A stretch of 35,428 nucleotides of DNA, taken from positions 96,159 through 131,586 of the forward strand of contig JBBECS010000015.1 in NCBI GenBank assembly GCA_040881685.1, written 5' to 3'. The first letter of the stretch is position 1, and each line of letters starts with the position of its first letter. Origin of the DNA: Acidimicrobiia bacterium. Its GTDB lineage: Bacteria > Actinomycetota > Acidimicrobiia > IMCC26256 > PALSA-555. Both the position numbers and the translations under genes were made by a program. Under the pieces are notes generated by a model. The model did no database searches. It had not been told where the DNA came from and was given only the letters and a program-made list of their open reading frames with translations. Below, one piece after another: positions 23,526 through 31,054 of this stretch.

Positions 23526-25760
23526 GTGGGGTGGCCTGAGGCCCGCGGGGTTCCATTGCTGCGCAAGCTGTCGTTCCGGTCGAGGCTGGTCCTCGTCGTC
23601 AGCGTCCCTCTGCTCGTGCTGCTCGCCTTTGCCGGCGTGACCATCACGGACCGCTTCGGTGCTCTCTCGGCCGAGGAGCAGTACGGGAGCCTGGTCGGGC
23701 CGTTCGAGGTCCTCACCGAGGTCGCCCGCGCCGCCGGCGACGAAGCGGTCGTTGCGGCTGACCCGAGCGCGTCGGCTCGAGAGCTCGCTGCGGCTCACCG
23801 GAGCACGAATGCCGCCGCGGCGGCGCTCGAAGACGCGATGCCCCAGCTCGACGGGAACGTCTCCAGCGGGACCCGGCGGAACGTGCGCGACGTGGCCAAC
23901 CGCCTGGTCGAGCGCGGCGGCGATGCTGCACTCACCGCGATCGGTGCTTCGGCGTTGTCGGCGGCGTCGAACGTGGCGCGCGAGGTCGAAGACCCGAACC
24001 TGGCCACCAGCCTCAGTGCGATCGTCGACCTCCGGCGCCAGCAGCTCGCCATGTCCGTGGAAACCGAAGTCGTGACGAGCTACTTGGCGGGTGGCGCTCC
24101 CGATCTCGATGACTGGGTGACGGCCATCACCGAGCAGACGGCACAGGCTCGGCTGTTCGCCGAGAACGCAACCGCACCCGAGCGTTCGGCGTACGCGCAC
24201 AGCGGCGCCAGGAACTTGCCTGCCGATCCGGTGCGCGCGGCAACGAGCGGCGCGCTTCCCCGTGAGTTCCCCGCGGTGACGACCACGCCGGCCGAGTACC
24301 GCGACATCTATGCGCGCAGGCAGGCAGCCGCCGACCTCGGTGTCGTCGAAGTACAAGGAGTCGTCAACGCGGAAGCGGACGAGCGTCAGTCCGAGACCCG
24401 CGGGGTGGCCATCGTCGTCGCCCTCGGGACCGCGGCGGTGATCTGGATGGCGCTGATGCTGATCTGGGCGCTCGTGCGGTCGGTGAGCAAGCCGCTGCGC
24501 GCGCTCACGCGTGGTGCACGAGACGTGTCCGAGCGCCGACTCCCGTTGCTCGTGGACACGCTGCACCGGGGCGGCGATCTCAGCGCCGACGCATTGGGCG
24601 ACTTGACGCCGATCCGAGTCGACTCGAAGGACGAGATCGGTGATCTCGCGCAGGCGTTCAACACCATTCAGGAAGTCACGGTCACCGTCGCGCGCGAGCA
24701 GTCCGACCTGCTGAAGAAGGGCATCGGCGACCTCTACGTGAACCTCGCCCGACGCAACCAGAGCTTGCTCGACCGCCAGATCTCGCTCATCGACGACCTC
24801 GAGGCGTCGGCCGATCCGGACGAGCTCGCGTCCCTCTTCGAGCTGGACCACCTCGCGACGCGGATGCGCCGCAACGCAGAGAGCCTGCTCGTGCTGTCCG
24901 GGGCCGAGCCACCCCGGCATTGGGGCACATCGGTCCCGGTTGTCGACGTCGCTCGCGCGGCCGCGGCCGAGATCGCCGACTTCGCACGACTGCACGCCCA
25001 CGGCTTCGAGGGCGAGGTCGCGGTGGTCGGGCATGCTGTCGCCGATCTCACGCACTTGGTGGCGGAGCTGCTCGAGAACGCCACCGCCTTCTCGCCGCCG
25101 TCCACGCCGGTCACCGTCGGTGGGAGGATGCTCGATCAGCGCTTCGTGATCGGTGTGACCGACCGTGGGATCGGGATGGACGAGCCCCGGATCGCACAGG
25201 CCAACGCGCTGCTCGCGCGACCCCCCGCGCCAGGACTCGCGCTCTCCCGCACGTTGGGACTCCACGTGGTTGCCCACCTCGCGGCGCGCCATGGCATCCA
25301 CGTGCAGCTTCGGCCGGCGTCGCCAACGGGTGTGACCGCGCTCGTGGTGCTGCCGCCGACGCTGCTCACGCACGTCGAAGCCGCCGCGGAGACCGAGGCC
25401 GCGGCCGCTGTCGTCCCGATCGCCGCGCCCGAGAGGGCGCGCGACCCGGAGCCGATCACGGTCGCGGAGCCGACCGAGCCGGTTGCGGACGAGCCGGAAC
25501 CGGCGCGAGAGCCGGAGCCCGCCGTGGTGGGCGCGGCGCCGGCGTTCGCGTCCGACGCCGCGACGGAGGCGAACGGCAAAGGCAACGGCAACGGCAACGG
25601 CAACGGTCTCGTCGGTCGCGTGCCCGGTGCCAACCTGACCCATCAACCGGGCGACAGCACGCCGGCGGTGGGCGAGGCGCGGCCTCGCCCGGAGGGTGTG
25701 CACGACCTGCTCAGTCGCCACGAGCGCGGCAAGCGCGACGGCAAGGGTAAAGGCACATGA
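23526..25760 (+). CDS. Conservon sensor histidine kinase-like protein
   Basis: First gene of a four-gene conservon. 744 residues: membrane segment at about 19-41, an extracellular helical region to about residue 295 resembling nitrate/nitrite-sensing (NIT) domains, a second membrane segment (about 298-320), a HAMP-like linker, and a HATPase_c domain with N-box ELLENATAFSPP and G-box VTDRGIGMDEP. The His region reads FELDHLATRMRRNAESLLVLSG, the form typical of conservon kinases; no receiver partner is near. The last about 150 residues are low complexity. GTG 23526 is the longest start; TTG 23556 (LRKLSFRSRL) is equally plausible. The stop overlaps the roadblock gene as ATGA. Confidence 0.88.
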   Translation: MGWPEARGVPLLRKLSFRSRLVLVVSVPLLVLLAFAGVTITDRFGALSAEEQYGSLVGPFEVLTEVARAAGDEAVVAADPSASARELAAAHRSTNAAAAALEDAMPQLDGNVSSGTRRNVRDVANRLVERGGDAALTAIGASALSAASNVAREVEDPNLATSLSAIVDLRRQQLAMSVETEVVTSYLAGGAPDLDDWVTAITEQTAQARLFAENATAPERSAYAHSGARNLPADPVRAATSGALPREFPAVTTTPAEYRDIYARRQAAADLGVVEVQGVVNAEADERQSETRGVAIVVALGTAAVIWMALMLIWALVRSVSKPLRALTRGARDVSERRLPLLVDTLHRGGDLSADALGDLTPIRVDSKDEIGDLAQAFNTIQEVTVTVAREQSDLLKKGIGDLYVNLARRNQSLLDRQISLIDDLEASADPDELASLFELDHLATRMRRNAESLLVLSGAEPPRHWGTSVPVVDVARAAAAEIADFARLHAHGFEGEVAVVGHAVADLTHLVAELLENATAFSPPSTPVTVGGRMLDQRFVIGVTDRGIGMDEPRIAQANALLARPPAPGLALSRTLGLHVVAHLAARHGIHVQLRPASPTGVTALVVLPPTLLTHVEAAAETEAAAAVVPIAAPERARDPEPITVAEPTEPVADEPEPAREPEPAVVGAAPAFASDAATEANGKGNGNGNGNGLVGRVPGANLTHQPGDSTPAVGEARPRPEGVHDLLSRHERGKRDGKGKGT
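25581..25604 (+). repeat. Hexanucleotide repeat (GGCAAC)x4 in the kinase tail
   Basis: Four perfect GGCAAC units, preceded by one GGCAAA, encode a Lys-Gly-Asn-Gly-Asn run in the disordered C-terminus. Copy changes would keep the frame, so length variation between strains is possible. Confidence 0.85.
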
Positions 25761-26179
25761 TCAAGCTCAGCTCCGAGGCCCGAAACCTGAACTGGCTCGT
25801 ATCGAACTTCGTCGCGGGAGTGCCGGGCGTCACCCAAGCCGCCGTTGTGTCCTCGGACGGGTTGCTCGTCGCGATGTCCGACGGACTCGACCGTGTCGCG
25901 GCCGACCGCCTCTCCGCGGTGGCCGCCGGCCTCCAGAGCATCGCTCGGGGCGCGTCGGTGCCGCTCGACGGCGGCGCCGTGCACGAGGTGATCGTCGAGC
26001 TCGAGCACGTCATCTTGTTCGTGATGAGCGTGAGCGAGACCTCGGTGCTCGCAGTCGCGGCGTCACGGCCGTGCGACGTCGGACTTGTCGGCTACGAGAT
26101 GGCAGTGCTGGTGGAGCGGTGTGCGGCTGCGCTCACGCCATCCCTCGTGGCGGAGCTCCAAACGGCGCTGCCGCGGTGA
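25757..26179 (+). CDS. Roadblock/LC7 domain protein of the conservon
   Basis: 140 residues, single roadblock/LC7 fold: NWLVSNFVAGVPGVTQAAVVSSDGLLVAMSDG at the N-terminus and LAVAASRPCDVGLVGYEMAVLVER near the end. Roadblock proteins pair with small GTPases, here the one two genes downstream, probably as a regulator at the membrane kinase. ATG overlaps the kinase stop (ATGA) and its stop overlaps the next ATG (TGATG), so expression is coupled. Confidence 0.93.
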   Translation: MIKLSSEARNLNWLVSNFVAGVPGVTQAAVVSSDGLLVAMSDGLDRVAADRLSAVAAGLQSIARGASVPLDGGAVHEVIVELEHVILFVMSVSETSVLAVAASRPCDVGLVGYEMAVLVERCAAALTPSLVAELQTALPR

Positions 26180-26550
26180 TGTGGCCGCCCGAGCACCGTG
26201 CTGGTGGCCACCATCCTCGTCTTGTCCGGCCGTACGTGCTCACGCGCGGGCGTACGCACGTACCGGGCCCGCTGATGGCGCTGGAAGCAGGCGTGCGCCG
26301 CATCGCAGACCCGGGAAGCTTCCCCGCGGGTGCGCCTCCCGAGTCGCGCCGCATCGTCGACCTGTGCGAAGCGCCGATGTCGCTCGCTGAGGTTTCCGCC
26401 CGCATGCTCCTGCCGGTCGGCGTCGTGCGCGTGCTCGTCGGCGACCTGGTGACCGCGGGTGTGGTGGCCGTGGACGATCCGCACCTGGTGGAGCACGCGA
26501 CCGACGTCCATCTCCTCGAGAGGCTGCTCGATGGCATCCGCGCTCTTTGA
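26179..26550 (+). CDS. DUF742 protein of the conservon
   Basis: 123 residues. The DUF742 pattern is visible: LVRPYVLTRGRTHVPGPLMALEA, then RRIVDLCEAPMSLAEVSARMLLPVGVVRVLVGDLVTAGVVAV, a winged-helix-like stretch. Members occur almost only beside roadblock and GTPase genes in actinobacteria; molecular role unclear. The ATG overlaps the roadblock stop, and the 3' end overlaps the GTPase gene by 20 bases. Confidence 0.9.
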   Translation: MWPPEHRAGGHHPRLVRPYVLTRGRTHVPGPLMALEAGVRRIADPGSFPAGAPPESRRIVDLCEAPMSLAEVSARMLLPVGVVRVLVGDLVTAGVVAVDDPHLVEHATDVHLLERLLDGIRAL

Positions 26551-27121
26551 CCACGTGCGGGCGCCGGCCGCGCCCGTCGCGATGAAGATCGTGGTGGCGG
26601 GAGGCTTCGCGGCCGGCAAGACCACCTTCATCGGAGCGATCTCCGAGATCGAGCCGCTGCGCACCGAGGCCGAGATGACGGTGGAGAGCCTCGGGGTCGA
26701 CCGCACGGGTCAGGTCGGCAAGACGGGGACCACCGTCGCCATGGACTTCGGCCGCATCACGCTCGGTCCCGACATGGTGCTCTACATGTTCGGCACGCCC
26801 GGGCAGGACCGCTTCTGGTTCCTGTGGGACGAGCTCGTGCGCGGGGCGGTTGGCGGTGTGGTGCTCGTCGACACCCGGCAAGTCGTCGAGTGCTTCGCCG
26901 CGGTCGACTACTTCGAGGCGTTGGGCATCCCGTTCGTCGTGGCCGTGAACATGTTCGACGGGATCGCGACGCATCACCCGCGTGCGGTGCGCGAGGCGCT
27001 CGCGGTTCCGGCCAACGTCCCGATCGTGCTGTGCGACGCCCGGCGCAAGACGCACGTGCAGGAGACGCTCGTGCTCCTGGTGGAGAGCGCCCTGCGTCAA
27101 GCCCAACGCGCCGCAGTCTGA
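26531..27121 (+). CDS. Conservon small GTP-binding protein
   Basis: 196 residues with P-loop GGFAAGKTTFIGAISE (about 25-40), switch II FGTPGQDRFWFLWDEL and VVAVNMFDG in place of the NKxD motif, the form seen in conservon and MglA-like actinobacterial GTPases. It completes the set kinase, roadblock, DUF742, GTPase. In Streptomyces, conservon proteins assemble at the membrane and affect development and metabolism. ATG 26531 chosen because the conserved part begins soon after and it overlaps the DUF742 gene. Confidence 0.93.
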   Translation: MASALFDHVRAPAAPVAMKIVVAGGFAAGKTTFIGAISEIEPLRTEAEMTVESLGVDRTGQVGKTGTTVAMDFGRITLGPDMVLYMFGTPGQDRFWFLWDELVRGAVGGVVLVDTRQVVECFAAVDYFEALGIPFVVAVNMFDGIATHHPRAVREALAVPANVPIVLCDARRKTHVQETLVLLVESALRQAQRAAV

Positions 27122-27156
27122 GTCCAGCGGCAGGGGGAACGGTGCAGACCGGCCGG

Positions 27157-27162
27157 TAGCAT
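27157..27162 (+). promoter_or_regulatory. -10 box (TAGCAT) for leaderless rimO
   Basis: TAGCAT ends 9 bases before ATG 27171 in the 49-bp gap after the conservon. No clear -35. Confidence 0.5.
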
Positions 27163-27170
27163 CGTCACCC

Positions 27171-28580
27171 ATGGCGGCCCCTCCGAGGTTCTGGATCGAG
27201 ACGCTCGGCTGCCCCAAGAACGCCGTCGACTCGGACAAGGCGCGCGCGTCGCTGCTCGCCGACGGGCTCGAGCCGGCGAGTGACGCCGAGTCTGCCGACC
27301 TCGTCGTCGTCAACACCTGCGCGTTCGTCGAAGCGGCCCGCCGCGAGTCGGTGGAGGCGATCCTGGCCCTCAGCGATGCGCGTCAGCAGGGTGCCAAGCT
27401 CGTCGTCACGGGTTGCCTGGCCGAACGCGAGGGCGCCGAGCTGGCCGCCGCGATCCCCGAAGCCGACGCGGTCGTCGGCTTCGCGGGCGAGGGCAACCTC
27501 GCGTCGGTGTTCGTAGACCTTCCTCGCGTTCGACCGCGCGGCACCGGAGGTGCTCGCCAGGGAGCGAGCGCCCGCGCCGCAGGTACCCTGCGGCGCAACG
27601 AGCGAGTGAATGATGCGGGCGTGCGTGACCTGCTCGAGCTGCCGCGTGCCGCTCCGAGCGCGCCATGGGCTTACGTGAAGGTCGCCGAGGGGTGCGACCG
27701 AGCCTGCACGTTCTGCGCCATCCCGTCGTTCCGCGGCAAGCAGCGATCCCGCACGCCCGAGGCGCTGCTCGCGGAGGCCCGGTCGCTGGTCGAGGGCGGC
27801 GTCGTCGAGATCGTGCTCGTCGCCCAGGACCTCGCCTGGTACGGCCGTGACGTGGGCGAGCTGGGTGCGCTCGTGCCACTGCTGCGCCGACTCGACGCCG
27901 AGCTCTCGCCCCTCGGGCTGCGGCGGATCCGCCTCCTCTACCTGTATCCGAGCGAGGTTCGCGATCCGCTCGTCTCCACGATGCTCGAGGTGCCCACCGT
28001 CGTCCCGTACTGGGATCTCTCGCTCCAGCACGCCGACCGCGCCTTGCTGGCCCGCATGAAGCGCTGGGGGAGTGGCGACACGTTCCTCTCGATGATCGAC
28101 GGGATCCGCACGCAGGAGCCGGACGCCACGTTCCGCTCGTCGTTCATCGTGGGGTTTCCTGGCGAGACCGAGGCCGAGCACGACTCGCTGCTGGGCTTCC
28201 TCGCCGCCGCCCGGCTCGACTGGGCCGGGTTCTTCCCGTTCTCGCGTGAGTCGGGCACGCCGGCGGCGACGATGGAAGGTGCCGCGCCGCCGCAGCTGGT
28301 CGGCGAGTGGCTGCGCGAGTGCGACGAGGTGCAGACACCGATCACCGAGGCTGCGCGCGACGCGCTCGTGCGGGCTTGCGCAGAGGTCGAAGTGCTCGTC
28401 GACGGCCACGACGAGGACACTGGTGACCCGATCGGGCGCACCCACCGCGAAGCGCCGGAGATCGACGGCGTCGTGCGATTGGACGGCGCGACCGCGCGGC
28501 CGGGGTTGATCGTGCGGGCCAAGGTGACCGAAGCGCTCGGCGTCGACCTGGTCGCCGAGGCGATCGAAGTGGTGCCGTGA
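27171..28580 (+). CDS. rimO: Ribosomal protein S12 methylthiotransferase RimO
   Basis: Radical-SAM enzyme that methylthiolates an Asp of ribosomal protein S12. 469 residues. The N-terminal cluster domain shows ETLGCPKNAVDSDK, VVNTCAFVE and VTGCLAER; the radical-SAM domain shows EGCDRACTFCAIPSFRGKQRSR (CxxxCxxC), and the C-terminus is a TRAM-like domain (VEVLVDGHDEDTGDPIGRTHREAPEIDG). The linker between the first two domains (about residues 130-146) is encoded by an in-frame copy of the REP-like repeat. The start is set by the -10 box. rimO-pgsA-cinA is a conserved actinobacterial order; the stop overlaps pgsA as GTGA. Confidence 0.95.
   Translation: MAAPPRFWIETLGCPKNAVDSDKARASLLADGLEPASDAESADLVVVNTCAFVEAARRESVEAILALSDARQQGAKLVVTGCLAEREGAELAAAIPEADAVVGFAGEGNLASVFVDLPRVRPRGTGGARQGASARAAGTLRRNERVNDAGVRDLLELPRAAPSAPWAYVKVAEGCDRACTFCAIPSFRGKQRSRTPEALLAEARSLVEGGVVEIVLVAQDLAWYGRDVGELGALVPLLRRLDAELSPLGLRRIRLLYLYPSEVRDPLVSTMLEVPTVVPYWDLSLQHADRALLARMKRWGSGDTFLSMIDGIRTQEPDATFRSSFIVGFPGETEAEHDSLLGFLAAARLDWAGFFPFSRESGTPAATMEGAAPPQLVGEWLRECDEVQTPITEAARDALVRACAEVEVLVDGHDEDTGDPIGRTHREAPEIDGVVRLDGATARPGLIVRAKVTEALGVDLVAEAIEVVP
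27560..27606. repeat. REP-like repeat inside rimO, in frame
   Basis: Perfect 10-bp arms (27574-27583 and 27587-27596) around a TAC loop, with GAGCGAGCG before and ACGAGCGAG after, the full form of the dispersed family and nearly identical to the unit at 1-60. It codes for about GASARAAGTLRRNERV in the RimO interdomain linker without breaking the frame. Confidence 0.88.
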
Positions 28581-29221
28581 CGAACCGTCGGCCGCGCGAG
28601 CGCGGTGAGCTCGCTAGCGAGCTGGCCGCGGCCACGAGTGAGCTCGTCGAGGTCACCACCGAGCGTGTGCGCAAGTTCAGCGAGACCGCGATCAAGACGC
28701 CGGCCAACGCGGTCACGTTCCTTCGACTCGTTTTCAGCATTCCGGTGTTGGTGTGGATCCTCGACGAGGGCGGTGCCACCTGGGGCACGTTCACCGGCTG
28801 GCTGATGCTCTGGATCACCGACGGGCTCGACGGCTGGCTCGCGCGGCGCGACGGCACCACGCGCTCGGGCGCGTTCCTCGATCCGCTGGCCGACAAGATC
28901 CTCGTGCTCGGTGGCTTCATCGCGCTGGCGATCAACGGCAACTTCGGATGGATCCCGGTTGGGATCGTGGCGGCACGCGAGATCTTCATCTCCGCGTTCC
29001 GGATCGTCGAGGGACGTCGCGGTGTGTCGTTCCCGGCGCGACGGCTCGGCAAGTGGAAGGCAAACGTCCAGTTCCTCGCGGTTGCACTCGTGCTCTTCCC
29101 ACCCACGGCCGACAACCCCGACGTCCACGATGTCGCACTCTGGACCGCGGTCGCCTTGTCCATCGTGTCGGCGGTGGACCTCGTGTGGACGGCGTTTCGG
29201 GATTACGAATATGCGAGCTGA
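28577..29221 (+). CDS. pgsA: CDP-diacylglycerol--glycerol-3-phosphate 3-phosphatidyltransferase
   Basis: Membrane enzyme of phosphatidylglycerol synthesis. 214 residues with the CDP-alcohol phosphotransferase motif TDGLDGWLARRDGTTRSGAFLDPLADK (about residues 78-104), containing all the conserved Asp, Gly and Arg. About five membrane segments follow. A hydrophilic N-terminal stretch of about 40 residues precedes the usual start of homology (ANAVTFLRLVFSIPV). GTG overlaps the rimO stop; the 3' end overlaps cinA by 11 bases. Confidence 0.93.
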   Translation: MTNRRPRERGELASELAAATSELVEVTTERVRKFSETAIKTPANAVTFLRLVFSIPVLVWILDEGGATWGTFTGWLMLWITDGLDGWLARRDGTTRSGAFLDPLADKILVLGGFIALAINGNFGWIPVGIVAAREIFISAFRIVEGRRGVSFPARRLGKWKANVQFLAVALVLFPPTADNPDVHDVALWTAVALSIVSAVDLVWTAFRDYEYAS

Positions 29222-30458
29222 CGTCCTGGCGATCGGGACCGAGCTTTTGCTCGGTCACATCGTCGACACGAACAGCGCGTGGATCGGCGAGCAGCTCGCG
29301 ACGATCGGCATCGACACCTACGACCACCGCAAGGTCGGCGACAACCTCGACCGCATGGTCGACTCGCTGCGTGACCTGCTGCGCGAGGCGGATGCCGTCA
29401 TCGTCTGTGGCGGGCTCGGACCCACACCCGACGACGTCACCCGCGAGGCGATCGCGGCCGTGATGGACGTCGAGCTCGAGCGCCGTGAGGAGCTCGTCGA
29501 GCACATCGCCAAGCTGTTCGGGATCCGCCAGCGCGACATGCCACAGAACAACCTGCGTCAGGCCGACATCCCCGTCGGCGCCGAGCCGATCCCGAACCCG
29601 ATCGGCACCGCCCCTGGTGTTCGCGCCGAGGTGACCGGTGACGACGGCGTGAAGCGCGTCATCTACGCCGTGCCAGGCGTGCCGTACGAGATGCAGCAGA
29701 TGGTGAACGACTTCGTGCTCCCCGACCTGCTCGAGCTGTCGGGGGAGCGGGCGGTGATCGTGTCGCGGTCGCTCAAGACGTGGGGTACCTCGGAGTCGGG
29801 CCTGGCCGAGATGATCGCCCACCGTGTCGACGCGCAGCAGAACCCGACGATCGCGTTCCTGGCCCGTGGCATCGAGGGCCTCTACGTGCGGCTCACGGCC
29901 AAGGCCGCGTCCAAGGACGCCGCCGCCGCGCTCATCGAAGACGAGGAGCGCGAGCTGCGCAAGATCCTCGGCGATCTGGTCTTCGGTGTGGACGACGAGA
30001 CCATGGAGCACGCCGTCATCCAGCGTTGCTGCGATCGCGGTTGGACGCTCGGCGTGGCCGAGTCGGTGACCGGCGGGCTCGTGGGCGCGCGCCTGGCCGA
30101 CCCTCCCGGTGCGAGCGATGTCTATCGAGGGTCGATCGTCTCGTACGCCACCGACGTGAAGCGTTCGGTGCTCGGCGTCACGGCCGAGCACGTCGTGAGT
30201 CGCGAGTGCGCGCAGCAGATGGCCGAAGGCGCGCGCCGCGTCCTCGGCGCCGACGTCGGGATCTCGGTCACCGGCGTGGCGGGCCCGACGGAGCAAGACG
30301 GTCACCCGGTCGGCACCGTGTACTTCGGAGTGGCTGTACCCGGCGCGCCGGCCGAGGCGATGGGGGCGCACCTGCCGGGCGACCGCTTCCGCATCCGCCA
30401 GTTCGCCACGATCTCGTTGCTCAACCTCGTGCGGTTGCGTCTCGACGCCCTGCCGTGA
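29211..30458 (+). CDS. cinA: CinA family protein (competence/damage-inducible, NMN deamidase)
   Basis: 415 residues. The N-terminal MoCF-like domain has LAIGTELLLGHIVDTNSAWI and CGGLGPTPDDVTREAI; the C-terminal domain has LGVAESVTGGLVGARLADPPGAS and VTGVAGPTEQDGHPVGTVYFG, matching the nicotinamide-nucleotide deamidase half (PncC). It helps recycle pyridine nucleotides. In many bacteria cinA is followed by recA and can be part of a damage-induced transcript. Here recA is separated by other genes. ATG 29211 lies inside the pgsA end. The stop overlaps thpR as GTGA. Confidence 0.95.
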   Translation: MRADVLAIGTELLLGHIVDTNSAWIGEQLATIGIDTYDHRKVGDNLDRMVDSLRDLLREADAVIVCGGLGPTPDDVTREAIAAVMDVELERREELVEHIAKLFGIRQRDMPQNNLRQADIPVGAEPIPNPIGTAPGVRAEVTGDDGVKRVIYAVPGVPYEMQQMVNDFVLPDLLELSGERAVIVSRSLKTWGTSESGLAEMIAHRVDAQQNPTIAFLARGIEGLYVRLTAKAASKDAAAALIEDEERELRKILGDLVFGVDDETMEHAVIQRCCDRGWTLGVAESVTGGLVGARLADPPGASDVYRGSIVSYATDVKRSVLGVTAEHVVSRECAQQMAEGARRVLGADVGISVTGVAGPTEQDGHPVGTVYFGVAVPGAPAEAMGAHLPGDRFRIRQFATISLLNLVRLRLDALP

Positions 30459-31012
30459 GTACCACTGGCCGCGCGTTCGTCGCGGTCGTGCCTCCACCCG
30501 AGGTGCTCGACGCGATCGGCGCCGCCGTCGGACCGCTCCGTGAGCGGATGGGACAGGTCCGCTGGGCGCCCCGAAAGCAGTGGCACATCACGTTGCAATT
30601 CCTCGGGAACCACGTGGATCTCGACGCGACGGCCCGCGCGCTTGGAGAAGGGTTGGACGCCGCCGCGGGTCCGGCTCGCCTCGGGTCGGCCGGCGCCATT
30701 CCGAGTGAGCGGCGCGGGCGCCTGCTGTGGATCGGCGTCGAGCAAGGCACCGAGCTGCTCGCACAGCTGGCGAGCGCGGTCGCCGACATCATGCGGCCGC
30801 TCGGCGTCGAGCCCGACCGCGACCGGTTTCACGCGCACCTTACGGTGGCTCGGATGAAGCGACCGGCCGATCTGAGCGCCCCGGTGGCCGCGTTGCGCGC
30901 CGCGCACATCGGCCCCGAATGGCCGATGAACGAGATCGTGCTCGTCAGGAGCCTTACGAAGCCGACGGGCGCCGAGTACGAGACGATCGCCCGCGTCGCG
31001 CTCTCGGGGTGA
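30455..31012 (+). CDS. thpR: RNA 2',3'-cyclic phosphodiesterase (2H family)
   Basis: 185 residues with the two HxTx motifs of 2H phosphoesterases: HITLQFLG (about 45-52) and HAHLTVARMK (about 125-134). N-terminus RAFVAVVPPPEVLDAIG and C-terminus EIVLVRSLTKPTGAEYETI match the ThpR/LigT family, which opens 2',3'-cyclic phosphates and can join tRNA halves in vitro. GTG overlaps the cinA stop, so it ends the rimO-pgsA-cinA-thpR operon. Confidence 0.93.
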   Translation: MSTTGRAFVAVVPPPEVLDAIGAAVGPLRERMGQVRWAPRKQWHITLQFLGNHVDLDATARALGEGLDAAAGPARLGSAGAIPSERRGRLLWIGVEQGTELLAQLASAVADIMRPLGVEPDRDRFHAHLTVARMKRPADLSAPVAALRAAHIGPEWPMNEIVLVRSLTKPTGAEYETIARVALSG

Positions 31013-31037
31013 CCGCAGAACAGCGCGCGACGACCGG

Positions 31038-31043
31038 TAGGCT
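31038..31043 (+). promoter_or_regulatory. -10 box (TAGGCT) of the GMC oxidoreductase gene
   Basis: TAGGCT ends 12 bases before ATG 31055 in the 42-bp gap after thpR. It marks a separate transcription unit between thpR and the presumed recA. Confidence 0.4.
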
Positions 31044-31054
31044 CCCGGCTTCGT

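Noticed and set aside
28608-28623. Perfect 16-bp palindrome AGCTCGCTAGCGAGCT in the pgsA start region
   Set aside because: Lies in coding sequence (GELASELAA), lacks the GCAGG core of the repeat family, and such palindromes arise easily in GC-rich codons. Kept only as a note.
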